In this document: positions 1 to 8,046 of the stretch, piece after piece
Position numbering within the stretch: the first letter of the stretch is position 1
How the letters are laid out: each line of letters starts with the position of its first letter
Source: Bacteroidia bacterium
Lineage (GTDB): Bacteria > Bacteroidota > Bacteroidia > Flavobacteriales_E > Vicingaceae
Length of the DNA: 34,534 nucleotides
NCBI GenBank assembly: GCA_030429925.1
Contig: JAUIGQ010000014.1
Span: 1 to 34,534, forward strand
Direction: 5' to 3'
Position numbers and translations under genes: made by a program
The notes under the pieces: model-generated
What the model was told of the DNA's origin: nothing
The model's database searches: none
The model's input: the letters and a program-made list of their open reading frames with translations, nothing else

Positions 1-477
1 AAGCTGGGACTGATGGCTTATTATCTGAAGAATTTTATCACCAACCCTTCCTATTTGAATTCATCAGTTATTGATACCGTTGCATCCTTCTACGCATATT
101 ATGCTGAGCCTAGAACGCATTTCTACCAGCTCTTTGATTGGATAAAGTGGGATGAAGAACATATTGAACAGACCTTATTCAATGAGTATGACTGGGAGTT
201 GAGTCCTGATACAACTACCAGCTGGAGGATTGGAGACGGAACAGCGGCCTTCTATAATTATATCTATTATACCGTAGCCGGATTCTCTGAATTCGACACA
301 TTTAGAAGTAATCAGATCAGAGAAGGCTTGATCACCAGAGAAGAAGGACTTGAGTTTATCAAGAAGGAAAACCGACCTAGGTTCGATTCATTGAAATGGT
401 ATTTAGAAGTGATCGGGATTGATTTTGAAAGAGCGATCTCAGTGGTAAATAAAATACCAAAGCGATATCCTATATGA
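1..477 (+). CDS. Putative N-acetyl sugar amidotransferase, C-terminal part (5' truncated by window edge)
   Basis: The reading frame is open from base 1, so this is the C-terminal part of a longer gene and the ATG at 13 is probably internal. The segment carries a run of conserved-looking residues (SPDTTTSWRIGDGTAAFYNY, then RSNQIREGLITREE and ENRPRF) that I associate with the WbpG-like N-acetyl sugar amidotransferases, PP-loop-type enzymes that turn an acetamido group of a nucleotide sugar into an acetamidino group using ammonia from a HisH/HisF-like partner. The nucleotide-binding N-terminus and any partner genes would lie to the left and cannot be checked here. It is the first visible gene of the polysaccharide operon; its stop overlaps the next start by 4 bases (ATGA). 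The family call is from memory of the motif pattern and is moderately sure. Confidence 0.6.
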   Translation, partial: KLGLMAYYLKNFITNPSYLNSSVIDTVASFYAYYAEPRTHFYQLFDWIKWDEEHIEQTLFNEYDWELSPDTTTSWRIGDGTAAFYNYIYYTVAGFSEFDTFRSNQIREGLITREEGLEFIKKENRPRFDSLKWYLEVIGIDFERAISVVNKIPKRYPI

Positions 478-1553
478 AGTTTATCTATGATCCTAATTAC
501 CACTTTCTCCTGATCCAGATCCTTTTCAATTTCTTGATCGGAGGAGTGATTCTCGCCGGGATCATACAAAAGCTTATTTCTCTAAAGAATTCTGAAAACC
601 TTCATCCTCTCCTTTCTCTATTGGTTGGTATTGGCCTTTCTCCCTATTTGATCGCCATACTTCTTAACTACCTCCTTTGGATCATACCTCATCAGTCTGA
701 TTCCTTCTATTTTATTGCAGTTATCATTGTGTTTGTTCTGCTTGCCTTTGTTGGAAGAAAGGAGATTCGAGCCCTATTGGCTTCCATCATGTCTATGCTT
801 CGCAATTTGCATAAAGGATTGATAGTGATGGGATTTTTCGGACTGATCATATTCATGATCGGATGGTCCTACTACCTTACTACAAAAAGCCTAACAGAGC
901 ACGACACCTTGGAGTATGCGGTGCAGGGTAAAGTCTTTTACGATACCAAAGAGGTGAGCTATGATGCACATAATTATGATGAGGAAAGTGGCTTTTACTA
1001 CGTAGGATTGCACGGATACTCCTTTCCACTGATTGCCAGTTGGGAAAGAATTTGCAATGGCATGCTGGGCTATCGGTCTGATCTTTTCTTTCGCTCTGTG
1101 AATAGCTTATATGGGATATGGATCTTACTGTCAATTGTATTGATAGCCTATAAAGCAGCCGGCAGGCACCTTGCCTTGATCCTATTGATCGCTCTACCTT
1201 TCACTTATGGGTATTATGAAACGATCTTCAAGTATCATATCGACTTATATCGGATCTTCTTTTTGAATTTCAGTCTGCTGGGGATGTACTTTTTGATCAA
1301 AAAGCCTTCCTGGGGGTTAGCAGTTGTATTGGCATTGATCATGGGTGCTCAAGCCAATGCGCATTCACTCGGAGCCTTGCTCTATATTTTGGAATTGGGA
1401 GTAATCTTTTTCTTTCTTCCCTTGCAATGGATACCCAGGTTAAGATATTTTGCTGCCATTTTGATATTGTCATTATTGTTTGGGTCGCTCCACTATTTGG
1501 TGGATGTAATTTGGGGAACAGGCTGGATCCTTCAGGAAATTAAATTCTATTGA
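474..1553 (+). CDS. Polytopic membrane protein, likely N-terminal half of a GT-C-type glycosyltransferase
   Basis: The 359-residue protein has about eight hydrophobic segments (for example residues 11-32, 46-70, 78-94, 115-136). After the segment ending near residue 136 comes an extracytoplasmic loop with the acidic stretch TEHDTLEYA (residues 141-149) followed by an aromatic-rich part. An acidic motif in the first large external loop is where lipid-phosphosugar-dependent GT-C enzymes (GT39/ArnT-like) carry their catalytic residue; I infer the family from this layout, not from a diagnostic motif. The start overlaps the upstream stop (ATGA), and its own stop TGA overlaps the next start (TTGA). 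The protein lacks the C-terminal soluble domain such enzymes often have, while the next gene has one, so the two may be halves of one enzyme. Confidence 0.55.
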   Translation: MKFIYDPNYHFLLIQILFNFLIGGVILAGIIQKLISLKNSENLHPLLSLLVGIGLSPYLIAILLNYLLWIIPHQSDSFYFIAVIIVFVLLAFVGRKEIRALLASIMSMLRNLHKGLIVMGFFGLIIFMIGWSYYLTTKSLTEHDTLEYAVQGKVFYDTKEVSYDAHNYDEESGFYYVGLHGYSFPLIASWERICNGMLGYRSDLFFRSVNSLYGIWILLSIVLIAYKAAGRHLALILLIALPFTYGYYETIFKYHIDLYRIFFLNFSLLGMYFLIKKPSWGLAVVLALIMGAQANAHSLGALLYILELGVIFFFLPLQWIPRLRYFAAILILSLLFGSLHYLVDVIWGTGWILQEIKFY

Positions 1554-2470
1554 TAGGTTTGAAAAAGAAGGATCTATATACGCTCAGCCTTTTCACCCTA
1601 TTGATCATAGGGGTGATCTACCTTGTCAATTATTTGGGAAGTATCACCATTGAAAACCCCGATACCAACCTGGCGGCAAGGAACATTGAAACTCCTGCAA
1701 AACTTTGGTTGAATGGCTATTTAGGAATGTTCTTCGGATTTAAATATTTGGGAAACATCAATTGGTTGCTACTTCCACTTTTTGGCAGCTATCTCTACAA
1801 AAAGGAATTTAAACTAAGCAGAGAGAACTGGGCTTTGATCAGCTTTTTTGCATTGGCCTTTATCTTGATCTCCTTGAAAGGGTTCTTCAATTTCAGATAT
1901 GCATTCACCCTGTTGAGCTTTTGTGTCTTCATGGTTTATTTTCTTCTTCACAAGCTTTTCTATCAGCATTCAAGAGCCCTGTTTTACTCCCTCTCAGCCA
2001 TTTTGCTGATCTGTATCTTCTACGGATTTGGAAAACAAATGCTGAGCGATCGGGCAAGAGCCAAGATCCAGGAAGTATTATTTGCGGAGCCCGCATACGC
2101 CGATGTGGAAGTTGAAGAAGAAACGGCTTTGGTAGTTGATACTCTTTTTACAGCAATGAGTGGGATCAATACCAATGTTGTGCTTGTCAATAACCTCCCC
2201 GACTTCTATTATCTGTCTGACTATAAAGGACTGTACTATTGGTCGGGAGATGATCTTTATTATGATGAGAATGGCAGAGGTAAGCTATTTGAAGAAAGGG
2301 CTACTGCTGAGGTGAAGAGGTTCCTGAAAGAACATAACTGCACTCATATCTACACTCATGCGACCTATGTAGGTTACAATGACGACTTCGATGATTTCCT
2401 GAAGAATGATTGTATGATGGAAATTGAGGATTTGAGTGGCCGACAACTTTATAGGGTCCTATATGACTAA
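1550..2470 (+). CDS. Membrane protein with soluble C-terminal domain, likely C-terminal half of the same glycosyltransferase
   Basis: The 306-residue protein has about five hydrophobic segments (near residues 11-30, 55-80, 92-108, 115-135 and 145-165) followed by a soluble domain of about 125 residues rich in Tyr and Asp. The only start compatible with the frame is a TTG at 1550 or later, because a TAA in this frame sits at 1541-1543. The TTG overlaps the upstream stop as TTGA, which suggests translational coupling. Membrane segments followed by a C-terminal periplasmic domain are what the C-terminal half of a GT-C glycosyltransferase looks like. I do not recognise a family for this part alone. 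It is either a natural second gene or the product of a one-base frameshift in a single gene of about 665 codons. Confidence 0.5.
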   Translation: MIGLKKKDLYTLSLFTLLIIGVIYLVNYLGSITIENPDTNLAARNIETPAKLWLNGYLGMFFGFKYLGNINWLLLPLFGSYLYKKEFKLSRENWALISFFALAFILISLKGFFNFRYAFTLLSFCVFMVYFLLHKLFYQHSRALFYSLSAILLICIFYGFGKQMLSDRARAKIQEVLFAEPAYADVEVEEETALVVDTLFTAMSGINTNVVLVNNLPDFYYLSDYKGLYYWSGDDLYYDENGRGKLFEERATAEVKRFLKEHNCTHIYTHATYVGYNDDFDDFLKNDCMMEIEDLSGRQLYRVLYD

Positions 2471-3728
2471 GGCAAAGGAGAATAAGTTTAGCGTTGACCT
2501 AATTTGGAATGTTGCCGCATTTGGTGGGATCGTTGTTTTAGGAATACTGCTGAACATTTTCATCATTCAGTTCTATGACGCTTCTGTTCTAGGTGTTTTC
2601 AATCAGGTATATGCAGTTTATATTCTTTTCTCTCAACTAGCAGTTGGGGGAGTGCATTTGTCTGTGCAGTATTTTACTCCTCGCTTTGCAAGCTCTAACC
2701 GCTTTGTGTCTCAGATATTGGTCACAGCCTTATTGATCGCCTCTTTGTTTTCTATTGTAACTATAAGCATTGGGTATTTGCTTAGTGATATGATCGGCTC
2801 GATCTTGAATAGCCCAAAAGTTAGCGAAGGATTGTACTTCACTCTCTGGGGGCTGTTGTTCTTTTCTTTCAATAAGATCTTGCTGGCAATGAAGAATGGG
2901 CTGCGACAGATGAAAACCTTTGCAATTGGTCAGCTGTTGAGATTCGTTTTTATTTTTTCAGCTTTTCTGATCATCACTTTTCAAGAAGCTGATCCGGTCT
3001 TGTTGCCCTCAATCTTAGCTATTTCCGAGGCCATACTGTTTGTAGTTCTCTTCCTACTTTCTCTACCGGAGCTATTCAATTACCGGCATAGCGGTTCCAA
3101 AAAGGTATTCATGCTTCAATTCAAATATGGAAATACTGCATTTACAGGAAATATTTTGCTGGATGTGAATACCAAGGTTGATGTATTCACTCTTGGTCTT
3201 TTCCTCAGCGATGCCAAAGTGGGGCTGTATAGTTTAGCAGCCACAATTGCTGAAGGCTTTATGCAATTGCCGGTGCTTTACAGGAATAATTTGAATCCCA
3301 TCATAACTCGTTTGCACCTGAGTAGGAATATTCAACTGAAGACAAAGGTGCTTAAGAAGAACATCAAAACGGCCTATAAGTATTTGTCGGCTTTGGGTCT
3401 GCTGAGTATTGCAGTTTTTCCGGCCATTCCTTTCCTTTTTGAGATAGAAGAACCATGGGCAGTATTTACAGTTTATGCCACTCTGGTTGGAGGAGTTGTC
3501 ATTACTTCAGGATATCAGCCACTCTTGATGATCTTCAATCAATTAGGAGAACCTAAGCTCCAAACCTGGTACTTCTTTTTGATCTTTACCTCAAATGTCA
3601 TTTTTAACTTTACTCTAGTTCCCTTTTTGGGAATTTATGGAGCGGCCATTGGAACATCCCTTTCCTTTTTCGTTCAAGTTGGAGTGCTCAAATATTATCT
3701 GGCTAAGAAATTTGAGTTGAATGTTTAG
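2463..3728 (+). CDS. Polysaccharide flippase (Wzx/MOP-type), first copy
   Basis: A 421-residue integral membrane protein with about 12 hydrophobic segments and the general look of Wzx-type O-antigen flippases of the MOP superfamily, which move undecaprenyl-diphosphate-linked repeat units to the periplasmic face. The frame opens further upstream with a GTG at 2436, but the ATG at 2463 gives a normal flippase N-terminus (MTKAKENKFSVDLIWN, then a hydrophobic segment) and an 8-base overlap with the upstream stop (ATGACTAA), matching other junctions in this operon. Its last 8 bases overlap the second flippase (ATGTTTAG). Residues near 60-75 (AVGGVHLSVQYFTPRF) correspond to the region where members of this family carry conserved charged and aromatic residues. 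Confidence 0.8.
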   Translation: MTKAKENKFSVDLIWNVAAFGGIVVLGILLNIFIIQFYDASVLGVFNQVYAVYILFSQLAVGGVHLSVQYFTPRFASSNRFVSQILVTALLIASLFSIVTISIGYLLSDMIGSILNSPKVSEGLYFTLWGLLFFSFNKILLAMKNGLRQMKTFAIGQLLRFVFIFSAFLIITFQEADPVLLPSILAISEAILFVVLFLLSLPELFNYRHSGSKKVFMLQFKYGNTAFTGNILLDVNTKVDVFTLGLFLSDAKVGLYSLAATIAEGFMQLPVLYRNNLNPIITRLHLSRNIQLKTKVLKKNIKTAYKYLSALGLLSIAVFPAIPFLFEIEEPWAVFTVYATLVGGVVITSGYQPLLMIFNQLGEPKLQTWYFFLIFTSNVIFNFTLVPFLGIYGAAIGTSLSFFVQVGVLKYYLAKKFELNV

Positions 3729-4971
3729 ATTGAATCACATATTCACTTCCAACAAGCAAGTGCTTTTTCTTGCTAGTGGGCTGGCCATCGCACAAGCAAT
3801 CCCGCTTTTATTTTCTCCGGTTCTTTCAAGGCTGTTCACCCCTGATGATTATGCCATTCTCGCCATTATGATCGCTATGCTCAATATAGTCTATGAGATC
3901 ACTACCCTGAGATATGATAGAGCTATCGTCATTGCCAAGACTGAACTTTCAGCAAAGAATCTATTGTTCGCTTGCTTTGGCATTACCCTTTTGATCGGTT
4001 TTTTGATCTATCCGGTCACCAATTATATTTATGAGAACTACCTTATTGAGAATGATAGTGAGTCCTTAGAACTGCTGTCCTTCTTTACTCCTTTTATTCT
4101 CACCTTCATGGGAATGACCTTAGCTACCGGATTTTGGTTCCAAAGGATCAAGGCCCATAGGATCATTGTAGTAAATAAGATCGTTCAAATGTCAGCCATC
4201 ACTTTTATTAGTGTAGCTCTAGGCTATTGGGGAATTAAGAATGGATTGGTTTGGGGGTATTTTGTCGGCTGGACTATTCTCTTTCTTTTTACCCTTTTTC
4301 AATTGTACAGAACCAAGGTTAGACCTTTTCTTGATTATGATAAAACGGTTTTGAGAGCTTCTCTAAAAGATCACAGTGTATTTCCAAAGTACAATACCCT
4401 CCCCGGTTTGTTCAATGCCATGGCCATGTCTTTACCTGTTTTTATCATAATTGATTACTATGGAACATATGAAGGAGGAAATTTCAACATGTGCAGGCAG
4501 CTGCTGTTGTTGCCAATTGGATTTATCTCTTCCTCCTTTTCACAGGTATATTACAGAAGGATCACAGAGGCCAAGGAAGAGGGCAAGAAGATCTTCCCAC
4601 ATTTGAAACAATTACTTCTTCCCGTATTGCTGATTAGTATCCCCATGGTTTTGGTAGTATCCCTTTTTGGTCCGGAGATCTTTTCATTTGTGTTGGGAAG
4701 TGAATGGGAGCTGAGTGGAGAATATGCCTCTGTTTACATTTTTGCGGTAGTGATGCAATTTTTTGCTCTTTGCCTGTCGATCGTTTTCCCGGTATTGGGA
4801 TTGATAAAAGCAGAGTCGCTATTCAAAGGACTGTATTTCATCCTGATCTGTGCACTATTCGTCTTCAAAGTGAACGATTCTCAGACATTTGTAATCTATT
4901 ACAGTATCATTGAGATCATCTCGTTTGGAAGCATGCTCACCTATTTATTGATCAAAGCAAAGAATAACTAG
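3721..4971 (+). CDS. Polysaccharide flippase (Wzx/MOP-type), second copy
   Basis: A 416-residue protein with about 12 membrane segments. The N-terminal part (LASGLAIAQAIPLLFSPVLS, then RLFTPDDYAILAI and TLRYDRAIVIAK) is typical of the polysaccharide biosynthesis protein branch of oligosaccharide flippases. It is clearly different in sequence from the preceding flippase, so this is not a recent tandem duplication. It begins 8 bases before the end of that gene. Having two flippases side by side suggests either two export substrates or a two-subunit arrangement; nothing in the sequence decides between these. The following polymerase/ligase gene begins after a single spacer base. Confidence 0.82.
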   Translation: MFRLNHIFTSNKQVLFLASGLAIAQAIPLLFSPVLSRLFTPDDYAILAIMIAMLNIVYEITTLRYDRAIVIAKTELSAKNLLFACFGITLLIGFLIYPVTNYIYENYLIENDSESLELLSFFTPFILTFMGMTLATGFWFQRIKAHRIIVVNKIVQMSAITFISVALGYWGIKNGLVWGYFVGWTILFLFTLFQLYRTKVRPFLDYDKTVLRASLKDHSVFPKYNTLPGLFNAMAMSLPVFIIIDYYGTYEGGNFNMCRQLLLLPIGFISSSFSQVYYRRITEAKEEGKKIFPHLKQLLLPVLLISIPMVLVVSLFGPEIFSFVLGSEWELSGEYASVYIFAVVMQFFALCLSIVFPVLGLIKAESLFKGLYFILICALFVFKVNDSQTFVIYYSIIEIISFGSMLTYLLIKAKNN

Positions 4972-4972
4972 A

Positions 4973-6265
4973 ATGGGAAGAGCGGAGTGGATCAAGTTAT
5001 TTTCAAAACCAATTCCTTTGGTCTTTTCATTGTTCCTCTTGGTAATCACTATTTTGCCAAAGCTCACTTCCCTTCTCATTGTTGTTTTACTCTTATTATG
5101 GCTTTTTGAAGGGGGGTGGAAAGCTCGAATTTCTTTCTACAAGAAAAACCCAGCTGTATTTATTCTGCCCATCTTCTTTCTATTGCATTTGGTCTCCTTG
5201 AGTTATTCTGAGAACATAGACATTGGATGGAAGAAGATGGAGACCTTACTGTCTATGCTCATCTTTCCCTTGATGGTTCCAACCTTTAAGAAGCTGGATT
5301 ATGAGGAACAGAAAGAAACTTATAGGTGGGCTTTTATCATAGGTATTTTGATCAACTTGGTTCTTTGCTTGAGCAGATCTACAGCCTTGTTCTCCTACGA
5401 GATGTATGCGCGCTATCATAGAATAGAGCTGGAAGTTTACCCTTACACCAACTATTTCTTCTATAGCTATCTATCTTATTTTATGCACTATGGATACTTG
5501 GCAATGTATGTGAATGTAGCTATTGCCTTCCTGCTGAAAGTCGTGTCAAAAAGAGAAAGCAGCAGCAAGCTAAAAAGGAACGCTTACATATTGTTAGTGC
5601 TCTTTTCAATTTTCGTTTTGTTATTGAACTCTAAGGCCGGAATCCTCGCCCTTTTAATTCTTTACCTCTACTTTGCCATATTTCAGCTGCTCAAGAACGG
5701 CAATACAAAAAGCGCGGTGCTCAGTATTTCAACGGTCGTTCTTTTGGGTATTGCTCTCTATCAGTTCGTTCCTCATACAAAGGAGAGAGTTCAAGGAATG
5801 ATCAATGGCATTACCAATACTGAGGTTGATCCCACCTCTCATGAATCAACCCAGCTTAGAATTTTTGCCTGGCGCTCATCAATGGATCTGATCCAAAAGG
5901 AATGGCAATTGGGTTATGGACTAGGAGATGCCAATATTGTGCTCTTGGAAGATTATGAGAAGAAGGGATACATTGGAGCATTGGAGGAAGACTTGAATGC
6001 CCACAATCAGTTTTTTCAAAGTATGTTGAATGTCGGGATCCTTGGTACTGTCTTACTCTTGTTCTTTTTTGTATACCTCTATTTTATAGGAATAAAGAGT
6101 TTGAGCTTTGAGCTTCAAGTCTTTGCTCTGATCACTTTTTTGGCCTTTCTCGCAGAGGCCTATCTCCAAACTCAAAAAGGAGTTCTGTATACAGTTGTTC
6201 TTTCTACCCTTCTCCTAACTGATTATTTTGGAGAACGTTTTAAGGATGATCTTAAGGTCGAGTAG
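4973..6265 (+). CDS. O-antigen polymerase/ligase-like membrane protein (Wzy/WaaL family)
   Basis: The 430-residue protein has about 11-12 membrane segments and a large external loop between the later ones. That loop (residues about 290-345) contains STQLRIFAWRSSMDLIQKEW, then GYGLGDAN and a NAHNQFFQ motif. This is the signature of the Wzy_C/O-antigen ligase family, whose members join undecaprenyl-linked glycans to each other (Wzy) or to lipid A core (WaaL). The conserved Arg and His in that loop fit the catalytic model for the family. Sequence alone does not separate polymerase from ligase. It is the last gene of the plus-strand operon. Its final 51 bases overlap the 3' end of the convergent sugar transferase gene. 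Confidence 0.8.
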   Translation: MGRAEWIKLFSKPIPLVFSLFLLVITILPKLTSLLIVVLLLLWLFEGGWKARISFYKKNPAVFILPIFFLLHLVSLSYSENIDIGWKKMETLLSMLIFPLMVPTFKKLDYEEQKETYRWAFIIGILINLVLCLSRSTALFSYEMYARYHRIELEVYPYTNYFFYSYLSYFMHYGYLAMYVNVAIAFLLKVVSKRESSSKLKRNAYILLVLFSIFVLLLNSKAGILALLILYLYFAIFQLLKNGNTKSAVLSISTVVLLGIALYQFVPHTKERVQGMINGITNTEVDPTSHESTQLRIFAWRSSMDLIQKEWQLGYGLGDANIVLLEDYEKKGYIGALEEDLNAHNQFFQSMLNVGILGTVLLLFFFVYLYFIGIKSLSFELQVFALITFLAFLAEAYLQTQKGVLYTVVLSTLLLTDYFGERFKDDLKVE

Positions 6266-6805
6266 AAAATTCTTCTTTTGAATATATTCCAGATTGAGTG
6301 CTAACTTTTTAGGCATGATCTCCTCTATATAAGACCTTTCCGGATCTTCTGCTTCTCCAAGGATCTTGTTTTCTTCAAAGTACTCCAAAGACGCAAGATC
6401 GGTTAATCCGGGCTTTACACTTAACACCTTTTGTTGCTCTTCATTGTAGAGATCTACATACTTTCTAACTTCCGGTCGCGGTCCAACAATGCTCATTTGA
6501 TTAAAGACCACATTTATCAATTGCGGAAGTTCATCCAATTTATACTTCCTCAAAAAGTACCCAATTGAAGTGATCCTACTATCTCTTTCACCTATAGTGA
6601 TCTGTCCTTTTTGATCTGAATTGGGTTTCATGGTTCTAAACTTCAACAGCATGAATGGAGCAGAGTCTTTGCCAATTCTTTCTTGCAAATAGAAGGGGCC
6701 ACCTTTGGATGTAAGACTAATGATCAAACTGATCAGGATAAAAAAAGGAGATAGAATGATCAGCGCTATTATGGAAGCAAGTAAGTCGAAAAACCTCTTA
6801 AGCAT
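6215..6805 (-). CDS. Undecaprenyl-phosphate sugar phosphotransferase (initiating, monotopic PGT)
   Basis: The 196-residue protein matches the short bacterial sugar transferases (PglC/WcaJ catalytic domain) that start glycan assembly by moving a phosphosugar from a nucleotide sugar to undecaprenyl phosphate at the inner face of the membrane. Visible features are one N-terminal hydrophobic hairpin with the Ser-Pro pair at residues 19-20 typical of the re-entrant helix, KFRTMKP at 55-61, the Asp-Glu catalytic dyad at residues 91-92 in KLDELPQLINV, and GPRPE at 108-112. The length fits the minimal PglC-like class without extra transmembrane domains. The start ATG overlaps the upstream aminotransferase stop by 8 bases. 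The 3' end overlaps the convergent polymerase gene by 51 bases. Confidence 0.9.
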   Translation of the reverse strand: MLKRFFDLLASIIALIILSPFFILISLIISLTSKGGPFYLQERIGKDSAPFMLLKFRTMKPNSDQKGQITIGERDSRITSIGYFLRKYKLDELPQLINVVFNQMSIVGPRPEVRKYVDLYNEEQQKVLSVKPGLTDLASLEYFEENKILGEAEDPERSYIEEIMPKKLALNLEYIQKKNFLLDLKIILKTFSKIIS

Positions 6806-8015
6806 CTAGGGTTTCAGTTACAGCATCTTTTACAGCTTTGCAGACTGTTTGCAGGTCTTCATCACTTAGATCGAAATAGACCGGCAATGAGATCTCCGAT
6901 GCAAAATTTTTATAGGCTACCGGATAATCATCCATTTGATATCCAAGCTTTTTATACTGAGTGAACAAAGGCAAAGGTTGGAAGTGAACATTAGCTGATA
7001 CATCCTTGTCGAAGATCCTTTGAATGATCTCGTCCCTTTGCTCTTCAGTAATGTGTTTGATCCTCAACATGTATAAATGATAAGAGCTCTCTCTTTCTTG
7101 GTCTTTTGATATTGGAAGGATAGCCCAATCACAAGAAGAGAAAGCTTGATCATACATTTCAAAGAGTTGCTTTCTTCGCTTCAACGTTTCACTTTCATAA
7201 TATTTAAGCTCTACCAATCCCATAGAAGCAAGAATGTCTGTCATATTTCCTTTGAATCCCGCCTCAACAATATCATATTTCCAATTTCCCTTTTGTGTTT
7301 TGGCCAATGCATCCTTACTCTGACCATGCAAGGATTTTATGTTCAATGCTTGATAGACTTCATTTGGGTCAATGTTGGAAGGAAGGTTAAAGGCAATTGC
7401 GCCACCTTCCGCGGTAGTCAGGTTTTTTACGGCATGAAAAGAGAAAACACTGGCATCTGCTTGGGCACCTAATGTCTTTCCTTCATATTTAGCTCCTAAA
7501 CTATGGGCGGCATCTGCCATTAAAAAGATCCTTCCCATTTGTTCCTGTTCTTTACTATTTGGTTGGAACAAAGCCTTTACTTCTTCTGAACGGATCAACT
7601 GATTCAACTCTTCATACCTGCAGGGAAGCCCACCTATATCAACCGGAATGATGGCTTTGGTCTTATTGCTGATCTTTTCTTTCACCGCTTCCAGATTGAT
7701 GGAAAAGTCATCTTCATTGATGTCAACCATCACCGGTGTTGCTCCGCAATGAATTACCACATTAGCAGTTGAGCAATAAGTGTAGGCTGGTAGGATAACT
7801 TCATCGCCTTCCTTAACGCCCAGCCACCTGAGGATAAACTCCATTCCTATGGTTGCAGAATTCAGGCATAATACTCTTTCAACACCGCAGTACTTGGCCA
7901 ATTCCTTCTCAAGCTGTTTTGTTTTAGGACCGGTAGTGATCCAACCCGACTTGAGGGTATCAACTACCTCGTCAATTATTTCTTGATAGATCTTTGGGGG
8001 AGAGAATGGAATCAT
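6798..8015 (-). CDS. DegT/DnrJ/EryC1/StrS family PLP-dependent sugar aminotransferase
   Basis: The 405-residue protein has the full layout of nucleotide-sugar aminotransferases. An N-terminal SGWITTGP motif is at residues 23-30, followed by PAYTYCST at 76-83, ADAAHSLGAKY at 167-177 with the PLP-binding Asp, and FSFHAVKNLTTAEGGA at 191-206 with the Schiff-base Lys at about 197. These enzymes transfer an amino group from glutamate to a keto sugar nucleotide. The likely substrate is the 4-keto sugar made by the dehydratase gene 32 bases upstream; that link is inferred. The ATG at 8015 is the first in frame. The stop overlaps the sugar transferase start by 8 bases, so the two are probably translationally coupled. 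Confidence 0.92.
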   Translation of the reverse strand: MIPFSPPKIYQEIIDEVVDTLKSGWITTGPKTKQLEKELAKYCGVERVLCLNSATIGMEFILRWLGVKEGDEVILPAYTYCSTANVVIHCGATPVMVDINEDDFSINLEAVKEKISNKTKAIIPVDIGGLPCRYEELNQLIRSEEVKALFQPNSKEQEQMGRIFLMADAAHSLGAKYEGKTLGAQADASVFSFHAVKNLTTAEGGAIAFNLPSNIDPNEVYQALNIKSLHGQSKDALAKTQKGNWKYDIVEAGFKGNMTDILASMGLVELKYYESETLKRRKQLFEMYDQAFSSCDWAILPISKDQERESSYHLYMLRIKHITEEQRDEIIQRIFDKDVSANVHFQPLPLFTQYKKLGYQMDDYPVAYKNFASEISLPVYFDLSDEDLQTVCKAVKDAVTETLDA

Positions 8016-8046
8016 TCCTTTACTAGTATTGGGTTATTCAGCGATG

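Noticed and set aside
2436-2462. GTG at 2436 as the start of the first flippase
   Set aside because: It would add nine residues inside the upstream gene and break the 8-base overlap pattern; ATG at 2463 gives a normal N-terminus.
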